Shown: piece by piece, positions 45,808 to 58,302 of the stretch | How the letters are laid out: the number at the start of each line of letters is the position of its first letter | How positions within the stretch are numbered: position 1 is the stretch's first letter | Origin: Simmondsia chinensis | Lineage: Eukaryota > Streptophyta > Magnoliopsida > Caryophyllales > Simmondsiaceae | DNA: 64,000 bases | Assembly (NCBI GenBank): GCA_018398585.1 | Contig: JAGTTD010000018.1 | Location: 2,921,501-2,985,500, forward strand | Direction of reading: 5' to 3' | Translations under genes and position numbers: made by a program | The notes under the pieces: model-generated | Database searches by the model: none | Seen by the model: the letters and a program-made list of their open reading frames with translations, nothing else | Told to the model about the DNA's origin: nothing

Positions 45808-46050
45808 ACCTAAGAGGACACCAACGCGCAAGCATCGGATTCCATCAAAACTCCGAAGTTAAGCGTGCTTGGACGAGAGTAGTATCAAGATAGGTGGCCT
45901 CCTGGGAAGTCCTCGTGCATCCTTTGGGTTGGGGGTTCTCGAAAACAGCCTCTCTTTAGGGTAGCACCCTGAAGGGGGAAGGCTGCATACATCTACCCCC
46001 CGGAGGACCCTACTTAGGTGGGAGCCCTTGTGGCACTGAGAATGTTGCTT
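45808..46050 (+). mobile_element. 5S-SINE, subfamily A
   Basis: Starts ACCTAAGAGGACACCAAC, 5S-like through GTCCTCGTGCATCC, then GGTTGGGGGTTCTCG, GAAGGCTGCATACATC and GGCACTGAGAATGTTGCTT. A convergent pair with the copy 300 bp to the left. No clear TSD. Confidence 0.85.
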
Positions 46051-46652
46051 TCGCTTTTGCTTTTGCTTTACTTTTAATTGTGCCCAATGCTGGTTTTTAT
46101 ATTTTTGGGACTCCAAGTAAAAATTTTCAAATAAGGCCCCTCACATCAAACAAATTGTAAAAATTCTAATCATATAATTTATTAATATTAATAATTGATA
46201 CTTTAAAAACTATAATCCCAAAAATTTCAGGGCCCCTAAAATTTGGGGAGCCCAAGCAATTGCTTGGGTCACTTAGGGTTATCTTTGTCCTTGATTGTCC
46301 CAAATAGTCGCTGTACAATTGATAATGTATCAACTTAGCCCGATGATTGAAATTAATATTAAGTTGATGATGTCATTTTTAATAGTCTGGTGCATGCGAC
46401 TCCAACATTAAAATTTTTGTTACCAACTAAAAGTCTATTTTATTCTATCAGAAAAATAACATAATATAAATTATACAAAGATTATATTAATTTAATTAAA
46501 AATATAAGAACTACATTAATATAACAGATAAATTACAAAGGTCTTTAGAAGATGCCAATAAGATGAACAATTTATTCCATACAGATTCTCCATTACAGGA
46601 TGATTCCACCTTTGACAAAAAGCGTCACTATAATCATTTTTACGTTTACAAT
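46051..46652. other. Intergenic, no gene seen
   Basis: AT-rich; contains half of the GTCAATTTAGTCC fold-back family (46290-46530). Confidence 0.4.
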
Positions 46653-47040
46653 TAACTATTTATTTACACCGTTGGTTTTTAATATTTGTAAGTTTGTTCA
46701 AATTTGTCCTTCGTCTTTTTTTTTTTGTGCAAAATTATCCCTATTGTTTGTAATTTTCTTTAAAATAGTCCCGCGATTTTTCTTTTGTTAAAATTGGTCT
46801 CTAATCTTTTATTTTATGACAAAATTGGTCCGCCACGTCGTGGCTAAAATTGGGTAAAATGAAAAAGACAATGGGCCAAGTTTATCATAAAATAAAATAT
46901 TAGAGATAATTTTGAACAAAAGAAAAGATGAGGGACTAATTTGAAGAAAGTTACAAATAACAGGGATCATTTTGAACAAAAGAAACAAGATGGGACCAAT
47001 TCGAACAAAATTAAAAACATTAGAGACCAATAGTGTAAAT
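46653..47040. repeat. Fold-back MITE
   Basis: TATTTACACCGTTGGTTTTT pairs with the inverted right end AGAGACCAATAGTGTAAATA; arms run about 180 bp. Same family as 35385 and 20590. Confidence 0.75.
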
Positions 47041-47344
47041 AACTCTAATTAACAACAATAAAGAAAACATTTTGAGGATGGCAATGCGCCATTTACATGC
47101 ATTTTTGCCAACTATTTCGACCAAAATTATACTCTACAGTTGGATATCGAATTCATAAATATATATATAACAGGCTACATGTTTTAGAAAAAGAACGAAA
47201 AGCCATTGATCTAACAGACAGTTGTCGGAAAGTAGCTTTTTCAGGGCCCGATAAACTTCGTAGCGACCAACTGTCACGTCGTTTCTCATTTTTTTTAACA
47301 TAATGTCTTTCTAAGGTATTGTGTCTGTATTGTGGCCGATGCAC

Positions 47345-50300
47345 TTAGAAACCTTCCACAAGTTTAGGTCTTGAAGCACACCAAACCAACCATCCACTCT
47401 CTCCGATGATCGGATCGACAAACTTCTTCGTTAGACGCTTGCGTCTTGACTTCTCTGACGGTTCTTTGGACAACGAGAGAGAGAGTCGGGGGCTCCCGGT
47501 TTCCGGTGAATCGATGATCGCGGTCATCATCTCGAGGACTTGGCTCATCTTTGGCCGAGCCCTTGGTTGTCGCGCCACGCACCGGTTAGCCACCGCAGCT
47601 AGCTTCTGAGCTGCCTTGAGTGAGTACCTGTTAAAGACTTCATCTGTCAGTATTGCTAAGAAATCCCACGTTGAAATAACGAGAACGAAGGGATTAGTAT
47701 ATAAGCCTAGAAGGCTACTCTACCTAACGTCAATCTATTTTCAGACAAAACTTCACTTGGACTTTTATGTGGACCTCAATGCTAAGTGCCAAGAAAGTTT
47801 CGGGAGCGATGAAATTTGATGTTAGGCAAAGACTGGAGAATTGAGTTCAATTTAGATGCATAAGAGTAGATTTCAAAGAATCGAGAAGAGAAGAGAGGAA
47901 GAGAAAATAATGTCGCAGATTTAGGTGGAAAACCCTCAAATTAAGGGAAGAGCGACAGACAAACGAGAAAGCAATTAACTAAGAAATCTAAAAGACGATG
48001 CGATTGAGAGAAGCGAAAAACAACATATATATGGGCAAAAGTAGAAACCCGAGATTTCATAAAATGGGTCTACTGGGACGAATAAGAAAAGAAGGTCCGA
48101 CCACAGACTTCTGTTTCTAAATCGAGAAATAAATTCAAGATAGAAAATGATGTTTCACAGTACCTGCCCTGCAACCTTGGGTCTATGATGAGTTCAAACT
48201 TCTTGAAGTCAGCCAAGTGGGGCCTCACCCAGTCCAAGAGCTGCTGCTCGTTCTTGGGTCGGTTCCGATCAAGTGGCCGCCTTCCGGTAATGAGCTCGTA
48301 GAGGAAGATTCCGTAGCTCCATACATCGCTTTTGGAGGTTAAGCGGCCCGTCTGTATGTACTCTGGAGCAGCATATCCCACAGTTCCAACTACCTGTCAG
48401 AATACGTTGAAATCCATATCTGAGTCTAGAAGTACGGTCTCATATCATAGTTGCGATAAAACAAGAAATGAACATCAAATGGTAGTAAGGCGTATCTTCA
48501 ATGGACATACTGCAGTCGAGACATAGCTAAGTCCGTCAGAAGGACCAAGCCGAGCCAATCCAAAGTCCGAAAGCTTTGCATTCCATTCTTCATCTAGCAG
48601 AATGTTTGAAGATTTGAAGTCCCTGAAGATTATCTGTGGGGAAAAAAAAATATAAAACGTCATTCGATGGTAGATTATCAACAACAATTTAAGTACGTTA
48701 ATAAATACGTTAATAAATACTTAATAAGTTCTTTTGTCAAATCGAACACGTATCAAGCCATGTTCAAGCTTAAAAATGAGCTCAAATTGAGAAAACTATT
48801 GGCAAGTTCACCCCAAGCCTAATGAGCTCAAGCTCGGGTCTTTTACCCCCTAGTTTTGCCTTCCTACATGAAAAGAATTCGGGTTATGCAGTAGATGTCG
48901 GGATTCAAACTTGCAACCTCTCGGTCAACAAGACTGTAGTACAATGTAAAAAAACCAGCTATCTCCAATGTTTAAACTTCTAGAGAAAGGCCTAAGAATA
49001 ATTTTATACTGTAACAAGATAGAAACCTGGAAATCCATCCCTTCATGGAGATAGGCTAACCCACGAGCAGCGTCTTGAGCAATCTTCAGTCTCGTAGACC
49101 AAGGAATTGGCATTGAAAAGCGGCTCGAGATGTGATCTTGCACGCTCCGGTTCTGCATGAATTCGTATACCAACAATCTCTGCATCCCTCTTTCATCATC
49201 CTCTGAGCAGTACCCGATAAGCTTAACGAGGTTCGGATGTTCAACAACCCCGAGGACGCTAACTTCCGTCACCCATTCCTTATGCCCCTGCATTTTAACA
49301 AACAAAAGAAGATACGAAGCCAATCATGATCCGTTGAAGAAAACTATGATCCGATCATATCAGATAAAGATATGGAAAAGAGAATGGATGATAATCTTCA
49401 TTAGCTCTTCTATGCGATAATATCATAGTTACTTTGACTCTCCATTCCGCCTTAAAGTACTTGTGTTGGGTATGGGTAATTAGATGTTGGTGTCGTAGTT
49501 CGACACCTTGAAATTAGACTAAAAATATAGAAAAGCTTAGGAAATAATGGAGTTTAACTTTGAACATATGCCCATATTTAATTGATTTTAGGATGAGACC
49601 ATCACTTGGACTTATATGTAGACCGCAAATATGCTAGTTATGCGGGTCAGGCCTAAGGCCCGGTGAAATTTTGCATGTTAGATAAAGGTTTTTACTCCTG
49701 CTGCGGGAACCTATACGCATTGTTGGACCCATTACAAACTATCCTTACATAACAACAAATCGCATAACGACTTGCGCAAGTTCCTTTTCGTAATTTTAGA
49801 GTATGAGATATCCATGGGGTTTCACTATTCAGCTTAAGCTTATGGGATAGTTCGTTCCTTGATATGATATTAGAGCCTCGTTGACTAAAAGGTCACGAAT
49901 TCAAATCCCAAATGATTTCAGCACAAGGCATGAGGTGGGCTTGTGTGCTGTCCACGCTTTAAGCCGAATGGGCATTTGCGTGAGGAGATATGTTAGAGTA
50001 TAAAACCATTCATAAACCTTCACCTATCGGCTAGTTGCTTCCTAGACACATAAAGATCTTTCTTTACCTGCAATCCTCTTCTGCTAAGCTGCTTAACTGC
50101 AATATCAACCCGTTTACGCGGTTCTTCTGGATCTCGAAGCACACCTCGAAAAACACCCCCGAACCCGCCTTCGCCAATCATAAGGGACCGACTGAAGTTT
50201 CGAGTCGCAGTTCTAAGTTCTTCAAACGTGAAGGCGCGGAGATTAGAGGATCTCTGTGATGGACAAGGAAACGAGTTCCTTGACGATTCTGTGCTCATAT

Positions 50301-50445
50301 CAGACGTATTCTGCGAATAGAACTCAGACCCAGATCTCCGAATCTCGCCATCTGTTGAAGTCGACATCAAGGAGCATCCTGATGTCGACTTTGTTGTCTT
50401 CGGCTCGCCTTGCTTTTCGCAATTGGCGAACGGGAAACACCTCAT
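47345..50445 (-). CDS. Receptor-like cytoplasmic kinase VII, PCRK/PBL19 type, five exons
   Basis: Minus-strand exons: 50068-50445, 49027-49287, 48511-48633, 48164-48393, 47345-47627; GT..AG throughout, phases agree, 1275 nt (424 aa). Start [11 protein letters not shown] is preferred over an upstream in-frame Met because the M(R/K)CF start is conserved in this clade; no Gly2, so no N-myristoylation. Kinase landmarks: GEGGFGGVF and the VAIK lysine (IAVKQL) in exon 1; [19 protein letters not shown] in exon 2; FRDFKSSN catalytic loop and SDFGLA in exon 3; [20 protein letters not shown] in exon 4; Arg-rich [19 protein letters not shown] in exon 5. The RD motif suggests an active kinase. Family members act at the plasma membrane downstream of pattern receptors in immune signalling. 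The C-terminal tail ([20 protein letters not shown]) is Ser/basic rich. Confidence 0.95.
47640..47830 (+). repeat. TRIM LTR-like copy (kinase intron 4)
   Basis: Contains AAATCCCACGTTGAAATAAC, TATATAAGCCTAG, CACTTGGACTTTTATGTGG and CGATGAAATTT in the order of the 28075 LTR. Solo or partial. Confidence 0.5.
48634..49026. other. Kinase intron 2 with GAGCTCG remnant
   Basis: 48745-48850 carries worn GAGCTCAAGCTCGGGTC-type words of the MITE family seen at 16165. Nothing else recognised. Confidence 0.45.
49540..49690 (+). repeat. TRIM LTR-like fragment (kinase intron 1)
   Basis: TTGATTTTAGGATGAGACC, CACTTGGACTTATATGTAG and GGCCCGGTGAAATTT match the 3' half of the 28075 LTR. Confidence 0.5.
49795..50030 (+). 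mobile_element. Second TRIM, partial (kinase intron 1)
   Basis: The end of a 5' LTR (TCAGCTTAAGCTTATGGGAT ... TTGATA) is followed by TGATATTAGAGCC, a worn tRNA-Met primer site, an interior of about 125 bp with AAGGTCACGAATTCAAATCC, and the start of a 3' LTR (TGTTAGAGTATAAAACCATT ... CTATCGGCT). This LTR is a different family from 28075. Confidence 0.65.
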
Positions 50446-51171
50446 TGTATGATCTGCATTATTTTTGCAAAGAAGAGATAGAACTTGAGATAAGAGCATA
50501 TACCAATGAAGATAATGTTCTACTGAAGCCTTAATAGAAGCTAATACACAAAGTATAGTGTTAGAAAATTGCTAACAACTGGGTTCGTTTTAGATGCGAA
50601 TGAATATATCTGAAATAACTTGAGAAGAGAACAGAGCAAGAACAAATAATAACACACAAGTTTAGCGGAGAACCCGTAAATTAAGGGAAAAGCTAGTCAG
50701 TTACACAATGACTAGCTTAAAATCCATTACAGTATGACTACTAATTGATTCAAGGAATCGTAGCTCAATCAAAATTTAGATACGTGTTACATATTAGATA
50801 AGATGCGAATAGTTGTCTGAATTTTTCTCGAAAATTTAGAAAGTTGGGTCCTTAGAACCCGTTTTTCTGAAAAAGAACAATTAGTTTGGAGAACTTTCTC
50901 AAAAAAATTAGAAATTTTCGCAACGTGGAAACATAAAATCGATCAAAATTTGCTCACCTTTCATTGTCAAGGATTCACATAGGAGTTGCGTGAGAAAAGA
51001 GATCAATATATAAGTCTACTGGATTACTTCACTTTAGACCAAATGGTTTTAAGATGGAACCCGAATTAGGCTTATATGTCGATCTCATGTATGCCAACTC
51101 CGTGAGTTGGGGCAAAGGCTTGTGAAATTTAACGTTCATAAAGTATCAAAGCTTGTTTAACAGGCCGTAAG
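50446..51171. other. Kinase 5' flank with a TRIM LTR-like copy
   Basis: The leader and promoter of the minus-strand kinase should lie here. 50950-51150 is an LTR-like copy (GAGAAAAGAGATCAATATAT, ATTAGGCTTATATGTCG, TTGTGAAATTT) followed by AAGTATCAAAGCT, a worn primer-site match. No other gene. Confidence 0.5.
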
Positions 51172-51185
51172 ACAGAACAAACACA

Positions 51186-51315
51186 ACAACGACGACAACA
51201 ACAACAACATACCCAGTGTCTCAAGGGGTCCCGCATAAGTAGGGTCTGGGAGGTGAGATGTACGCAGCCTTACCCCTTCAGGGTGATACCCTAACGAGAG
51301 ACTGTTTCCGAGAAA
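51186..51315 (-). mobile_element. RTE-type tail, 14-bp TSD
   Basis: TTG end, GACACTGGGTATG, CCAGACCCTAC, AAGGCTGCGTACATC and TCTCGGAAACAGTCTCTC on the minus strand. Perfect TSD ACAGAACAAACACA at 51172-51185 and 51316-51329. Confidence 0.88.
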
Positions 51316-51569
51316 ACAGAACAAACACATGAAACCAATTTGGATTTCCACTTTAGATAGCCTTGACTTAAAAAAAAAAATCAAAATCTTAGCCTGTGAG
51401 GTATAAATTTTATTCTATTATGACCTACTCTCACAGGTATTCATCAAGCTTCAAGCGTGAATAATACATAAACTGACCTTTAATGTTAAATCATCATTTC
51501 CGAACACTGGAGCCAATTCAACAATTAAGGACATAAAAAAGGGTATCTCTCCAATTTTACCCTCGATAC

Positions 51570-51850
51570 ATACAAACCATGAAGTTGGTCTGTGAGGTTC
51601 ACACATAAGTGCGAGTGAGATTTTACTCGTAAACTCATTAGCGCTATGTGAAGTAGTCTACCGGGTTTTTATGAAAGTTTGTTGGGTGATATAAAATCCA
51701 TATATAGCCCCAAGCGAGGTTCCATCACACAACCTGTTGATGTTAGGAGGAGTAATCCGTTAGTTCATATGTTAATCTCTTCTCCTTGTAACTCTAATGC
51801 AGGATTCATTACTGGACTCGCCCATTAGAGTACTTAATCTCTTCTTTCTC
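51570..51850 (-). repeat. TRIM LTR-like copy
   Basis: On the minus strand GAGAAGAGATTAACATATGA, AACATCAACAGGTTGTGTGA and CGCTTGGGGCTATATATGG follow the 28075 LTR order. No partner LTR. Confidence 0.45.
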
Positions 51851-52334
51851 AAAGCTTTGATTCGCTAACAGTTTATACACACCCTCTTTGTTGTTACCGC
51901 TTCAACACGAAGCTTTTTATTAGATTCACATGTGAAATCCTAAACGAAACAGTACAGAAAAGAAAGCAAATTAAAGAAAGAGAAGAAAACCCACTTACCA
52001 AATTGTATGAATGAAGAGGGGGGAATAAGCAAATTTGGTGGAAATCATTCAAAATTATGGAGAGAATTGAGGGTCTTAAGGGAAACCCATTATTAAAAAA
52101 AAAAAAGAAAAAAAAAGAAAAAAGAAATTGCACCCCATAATCTCATTATAAGTCAAAACTAGAATATGGCAGCTCCTATTTAGCTCACCAACCCTTATGA
52201 TAATAATGGTTGATATTTTTTTATTTTCTTGTTATGTTATTGTCAAAAAAAAAAAATTATTATTGTCAAAGTAAGATCGTAGTTTTCAAAGCAATTTTAT
52301 GTCTCTCATTGTTTGAAGTTACATCATTACTCTG

Positions 52335-52536
52335 CAACAGCAACAACAAACCTAGTGTCTCAAGGGCTCCCATATATGCAGGGTCTGAGAGGGGTGGGAT
52401 GTACGCAGCTTGACCCTTCAGGGTACTACTCTAAAGAGAGGTTGTGTGTGAGGACCCCTGACCTGAGAAGTATAAAGGCATAAAAGTATAGAAGCATGCA
52501 AGCATAAAAGCATACAAGTATCTAAGCATAAGAGCA
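52335..52536 (-). mobile_element. RTE LINE 3' end with TGC-rich UTR part, 16-bp TSD
   Basis: Beyond the shared tail it keeps 100 bp of 3' UTR made of TGCTTTTATGCTTGCATGC-type repeats, like 36430-36530 of the LINE in Pumilio; this identifies it as a LINE end and not a SINE. TSD TTACATCATTACTCTG (52319-52334) and TTACATTATTACTCTG (52537-52552), one mismatch. Confidence 0.85.
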
Positions 52537-52559
52537 TTACATTATTACTCTGACGATAA

Positions 52560-54100
52560 TAATTTTTATTATGATAATAACAACTCCATTTTTTTTGTTT
52601 TTAATCAAATAAAGTGCAATTATTTAATGCGATGTTAGTCTTTAGTATTTGCAAGTTTAATTTGGTGTTGAAATTGATACCCTGTTCCGTTGCTTATACT
52701 AAGCCAAAATTAAAAAGATGTGGGATCCATTCATCATAAAATAAAACATGACATAGTATTTGTCAAGAAACCAACGATTTCGAAAACCTAAGTTAATAGG
52801 TGAAGGTCCAACAATAATTTCATGCGCTAGCATTTCCCTACACGAACACTCATTAGACTCGAAGCGTGGATAATACACATGTCCACCTCGTACTCTTGGA
52901 CAACAAGGTCTGATACCACGACAAGAGACTAACTATTCTAGACGTTTAAGCTGATGAGTGAAGATACATGAATAATTTAATAATCTAATACTATTTAAAA
53001 ATGAAGAACTAATTTGAATAATTTAGAAATATTAATTAGAAACCATGGAATAATTGAGTGAGCAGGATGAAAAACATTTCTCAGGAAAATAAATTATTTT
53101 ATTGTATAAATCTTATTTATTTTAAATTATAGGTAAAATTAAGAATGATCCCACTATCCATCGCCCCCGGAGCAATGGATAAGGGGTATTAATTACTTTA
53201 AATATATTAATTAGATGGACAGAGAAAGAGAAAGTGTAGTTAAAATAGAGTATTAATTAGGATACAAAATATATACAATAAAATAAGAAAAGAATATTGC
53301 TGACAAAATATATAATAAAATATTTCTAATATTTACATGGAAACAAAAAGAGCAATTAAAACCCTTAAGCATCGGGCCCGGGGCGTTGTTTATCATTTGC
53401 CAATTAAGAATGTAACGAAGTTTAGGGTAACCATCTTTAAAAAAATAAGGGTTATTTATGTTATTAGTTCTTATATTTTGCTTATAATAGTAAAATTAAA
53501 ATGGTTTGAATAAAGTCAATATTGAAATTAATATTAATTTGGGATAGAAATTTTAGTGTTAATTAGCACCTACGTATACTTTCCATGTGAAGGGTTGTTA
53601 AGAAAGACAGTAAACGTTTACAGAGAGCAAACGTGACCATTTGAAATGAAAATTGACATTAATTTTAACATGGAATTTGATTGAAGCAATTTCAATTACA
53701 CAGATTAAATTAAAACAATAGACAAAATACAAAGATTAATCACGTAAATAAAAAAAATAAAAAAGAACAACTAATTAAACACCTAACCTAATAAGCCATA
53801 TGGTATATTAAGTAAAATTTATCCTTTATAGCTTATCTAATATTTTTTTTTTCACCTTAAAATGAATTTTTCTTAATTTATTTTTGGAATCACTTACATA
53901 AAAAATAATAAAAATAAGAAAATAAGACTTCTTCAGATTAAATTGAATGTGACAAAGAAAAAAAATTGGTGGTTAAATTTGGAAAATAAAAATACTAAAT
54001 TTATCTAAAACAAAATATTTAATTATGTATCTAATTAGTAAAAGTATTAAATGAACATAATAATATAGTAATAACACGTATGTAATAAAATATTTTAATC
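52560..54100. other. AT-rich DNA, no gene seen
   Basis: 52770-52960 looks like an LTR junction on the minus strand: GGTCTGATACCACG is the reverse of a primer-site match. The rest is AT-rich intergenic sequence with no exon or element ends that I can place. Confidence 0.45.
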
Positions 54101-54114
54101 AATAATATCAGATA

Positions 54115-54339
54115 ATACAACAACAACAACAAACCTAGTGTCTCAAATGCTTCCGCTTACGCAGCCTTATCTCTTCAGGGTGTAACCTTGCCGAGAGCTT
54201 GTTTCTAATGACCCCCAACCTTATACGTTTGGCAACGTGAGAACTTTCCATGAGGTCACCTATCCTGATACTACTCTTACCCAAGTACGCTTAACTTCAG
54301 AGTTCTAATGGGATCCGGTGTATTAGTGCTTGGTATTAC
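54115..54339 (-). mobile_element. 5S-SINE, subfamily C, TTG tail, internal deletion
   Basis: On the minus strand the head reads AGTAATACCAAGCACTAATA then CACCGGATCCC, the long 5S start. In the tail CCAGACCCTGC and nearby bases are missing (GGCTGCGTAAGCGGAAGC). TSD TAATATCAGATAA (54102-54114) and TAATATCAGAGAA (54340-54352), one mismatch. Confidence 0.88.
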
Positions 54340-54389
54340 TAATATCAGAGAATCTATATGATAAATGACCAAATTTTAAGGTGCCCAAG

Positions 54390-54975
54390 TAGGGATGGCA
54401 ATAGGGAGGGGCGGGTACGGGGGGTGTCTCCTCCATACCCGTACCCGCCACTCAAATCCTATACCCGTACCTACCCATTACCCGCCACGGGTATGAAGTG
54501 GATACCCGTACCCGCTCCGGCGGGTACAAACTCATACCCGTACCCGCCCCATTACCCGCCGGTATCCAACGGGTATGCATTACCCGCCCCGTACCCTTTC
54601 TAATGTCCGTAGAAAACGATTATCTATACCGAATCATATTAGTTATTTAATACTACTTTTAAAAATTAATTATATATTTTTTTTAACATTGATAAACAAT
54701 TTGGGTTATTGAGTTTAAATACATATTTTTTTAATTTGAAGATTAATTATGTACAAAATAAAGCTGGTATGGCGGGTATGAGGTGCAGCGGGGCAGGTAT
54801 GGAGCGGGGCGGGGCGGGTACAAAACTATACTCATACCTGCCCCATACCCGTGACGGGTACGGGGCGGGTACACCGAACCCATACCCACTACTCGCCCCA
54901 CTTATACCCGTACCCGTCCCAAATGAGGCGGGTACCCGCGGGTAGCGGGTTTTACCCGCCCCATTGCCATCCCTA
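54390..54975. mobile_element. GGGTACGGG-type hAT MITE, youngest copy
   Basis: TAGGGATGGCAATAGGG and CCGCCCCATTGCCATCCCTA are inverted ends; TSD TGCCCAAG at 54382-54389 and 54976-54983, perfect. The cleanest of the three copies. Confidence 0.94.
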
Positions 54976-54983
54976 TGCCCAAG

Positions 54984-55654
54984 TGATAATTTACGATGTA
55001 ATTATTGAAAGAGTTATTTACATTTTAGTATTCTTATGTTTGTGGAAATTATATAAAAGCTCATGATCTTTTTTATTTAATTTTTTAACGCCTTTGATTT
55101 TCTTGATATTAATAAATATGATCTCTTTGGCGTAATGACAATATATTTCGTAGATAAAGTTGACTTGTTAGGTTATTCTAAATACCAACTACTGTATATT
55201 AGCGAAAATATCCCTCTCCTTGACCCTTTGTTCTTTTTAAAGCAAAACCCTTGTTTAGAACTGTTAATACTCCTTTACTTTAGTGGGTATTTAAAATGAC
55301 ATATTATGTCAAAAGATGCATTTTTGTTCATACACTAAAATAGCTATTTAAAGTGACCTGTTAAATCAGCTTTTTCCTAGAATATGACATTATCAAGTTA
55401 AAAGGAGTTCTATTTATTAATAAGAAAAAAAAAATTTAAAGTATGGAAAAAATAAATAAAAAAATTAGATATTTAATTATTATTTGAGATACTTATTTGA
55501 ACATCGATTTCGTAATACTTGTCAACGCGTGGGGAAAAAGACAAAGGAAATCATATAAAGCTGTGAAAGCTGCCAATTCTGGGGACTCTCTCTCTCTCTC
55601 TCTCTCTATTTGCACAAAAATTCTTGTATTTTATTTATTATATCAAGTTTTTTA
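54984..55654. other. AT-rich DNA, no gene seen
   Basis: Contains a (TC)n run at 55587-55607. The frame at 55497-55721 has no family resemblance. Confidence 0.4.
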
Positions 55655-56945
55655 CTTCAATGACACAGTTTTAAAAAAAATTAGTAAAATAGTATGGTTC
55701 AAGAAATATTTATCAAAATAGCATGATTTATTGTAGCTTCTTCAACATATGCCGTTTAAAATAGCATACGACCTGGGTATGAATAACGTACGCCGTTTGT
55801 GACGGCGTATGACCAAAATTTTACTACCATATGCCGTTTGTAACGGTGTATGAATAATATTTTTTTTATTTTTATGAAAGTACAACTAATTTATATTTTA
55901 AAAATTATTACATTAAAATTATTTTACATACATAACCTAAAATTTTAACTAAGAATATAAAATGAAAAATAGAAAACAATATCAAAGATTGCCTTATGGC
56001 TATTTGTATCCTTTGCCATCCGAAAAACTTTTTTAATAAGAATATTCTCTTTCTTTAGTATTGTTCTTTTTTCCTTATTTAATTACAAAATGTGATAAAG
56101 ATAATGTTGCTCACTGAAAAGTGGAGCAAAATTCTTCAACTAAGCTGTATGATCAACTCTGCACAAAATTTAAGGCTGATTTCATAACATCAAAGTTCCA
56201 AAATTTAGAAAAAATATGAAATTTTATATTCTTACAAGTAACACACTAGTATTTTGATTGTTCATTTTTTCAAAAGTATCCATATCATATTATGATACTT
56301 TTGTTTGTATAATTCTTTATGCTTAAAAAGAGCATATAAGAGAATCTGTCCTAAAGCTTATAGCTATGCCTGAAGGGAGCCATTAGAGCATTAGAAATGT
56401 ATATTGATTTCTATTTACTATATTTAATATAGTCAATAATAACGATAATATATACATGTTATTTCATTATTTAGGTACTTGTTAAATTTTTGTTGAATCA
56501 ATATTATATACATAAAAATTAAGCATTACTTTTTGTATGAAAACATAAATGGTGAAAGTTTTCAAAAATGATATTATACACAGCAAGGGCAACATACTTT
56601 GCAAAACGACCAAGAAGAAAAATATTATTTAGAAAAGGACTAAAAAATGTGTCAACTATTTATAAGTGACCAGGATAATTGCTCAAAAAAATAACATGAC
56701 AATAAAAAAGATGACACTTACAATGTTACGATGAAGTTACTATACTTTCTTAAAAAAATTTAAAAAATTATTAAAATTTTAAATTATTTATGTAAAATAG
56801 TTTTAATGCAATAATTTTTAAAATATAAATTAGTTGTGCCTCTGTAAAAAATAAAAAAATTTACTGTTCATACGTTGTTACAAACGGCATATGACTACAG
56901 TAAATTGTGCCATTTTGGTAATTTTTTTTCAAACCGTGCCTTTGG
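55655..56945. repeat. Large fold-back element with CATATGCCGTTTGTAACGG arms
   Basis: The left arm (ACACAGTTTTAAAAAAAATT ... CATATGCCGTTTGTAACGG ... TACAACTAATTTATATTTTA) is repeated inverted on the right (about 56760-56945). The centre of about 850 bp is AT-rich without coding content and includes the repeat also seen near 44200-44720. Mutator-like by appearance only. Confidence 0.6.
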
Positions 56946-57300
56946 GGTAGAAAACTCCATTATGTTAATTTTGTCATTATACTATTTATTGTGTCAATTT
57001 AGTCCATCTACTATTTAAATTATGTCAATTTAGTCCAATTATCAAATTTAAGTCAACAGTACAATCATGTTAGATATAAGTAATCCACTACAAATTCACC
57101 TATTAACTCAGTTTAACCCAACTCAAAGTTGAATCATTAAAAATTTTATCAATAACTTAATATAATTTTTACTCAAGGGATCAAATTGACATAATCCAAA
57201 TAGTAGAGAGACTAAATTAAAATAATTAAAAATAAAAGAACTCAATTGACACAATGAGTAAAATGTAAGGACTTTTGACAAAAATAACCCTTTTTTTCTA
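56946..57300. repeat. Fold-back MITE
   Basis: TTGTGTCAATTTAGTCCATC at the left pairs with inverted CTCAATTGACACAATGAG at the right; same family as 8336 and 25772. Confidence 0.65.
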
Positions 57301-57848
57301 TTCTAATTAGCGATAAATTTAATAATTAAACACAATATATTTGTTTTACTTTAAATTTCATGGAATAGCCCCTAAACTTTGATATTAAACAAAGTATACC
57401 CTCTATACTTTTAATTTAGTCCTTGAACTTTATTATTATACACAACTCATCTCTCGAACTTTGTTATTAAACATAAGCTATCCCTTAGATATTAATAAAT
57501 TTGAACTAAAAAAAGTATATTTTTTTCTATAATTAGCGACAAAGTCGCGGTACAAAGCAGGCTACTTGACAAAGCAAGACCTGAGTCCACCCATTAAAAA
57601 AAGGGGGCCACAAAAGACAGCAAAAAAGCAGGAAGACAATCCAAAACAGGCAAAACACGAGCCATAAACACGACTCCTCAAGACATCGAAAAACGTGATC
57701 AACCAGACGGCCGGAAACTGGACCAAATAACGCACTGAAAATATTGAAGCACGGGACTTAGGGAAGGTGAATCAAAGTCACTGCCATAGTTCAGGTCAAT
57801 CTCATCTGGAGTCACTCTGGTGGGCACCTAGTGATCAGTATCGGACCA

Positions 57849-58064
57849 TCACAACCTTTTATAGATCAAAGCACTCACCATAGACGGGTCGAAGCCATCA
57901 AAATTCAGACATAACCTTTTTCCCATTTCTATTACTTGGCTAGCCTCCTCAATTTTATCAGCATCAGTAACATTGTCACCCCCATCTGTCATATTCCTGT
58001 TTTTCTTTTTGCCATGGGCCTTAATTGGTCTCTGTGCCCTTCTCCCGGGCGACATGTCTTTCAA
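57849..58064 (-). pseudogene. Probable L1 LINE ORF fragment
   Basis: EEASQVIEMGKRLCLNFDGF resembles the linker that precedes the endonuclease in plant L1 proteins. It is short and isolated, so the call rests on this motif only. Dispersed-repeat sequence (57537-57800) adjoins it. Confidence 0.4.
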
Positions 58065-58204
58065 GAAATTTTATAGCTCCTGCTTCTCCTTCTCTTCCAT
58101 CTTGCATTTGAGAGCTTGCCTACCCCTTTTAGACATTTGCATCTTTTCCTTTTTCCTTCGAGTTGTACTAGTCCCCTCCATAAGCGGCATCGGCACATGA
58201 TAGT

Positions 58205-58302
58205 TCTCAGGTGTATATATATATATATATACATCTACCCTCTCCAGACCCTGCTTTTGGCGGGAGCCCTTTGTGGCACTGGGCTTGTTGTTGTTGTATA
58301 TA
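58205..58302 (+). mobile_element. RTE-type tail with (TA)n in place of the centre
   Basis: TTCTCAGG is joined to a (TA)n stretch, then ACATCTACCCTCTCCAGACC, GGCGGGAGCCC, GGCACTGGGC and TTGTTGTTGTTG. A TATACATG-type sequence lies on both sides, so (TA)n may come from the target. Confidence 0.75.
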
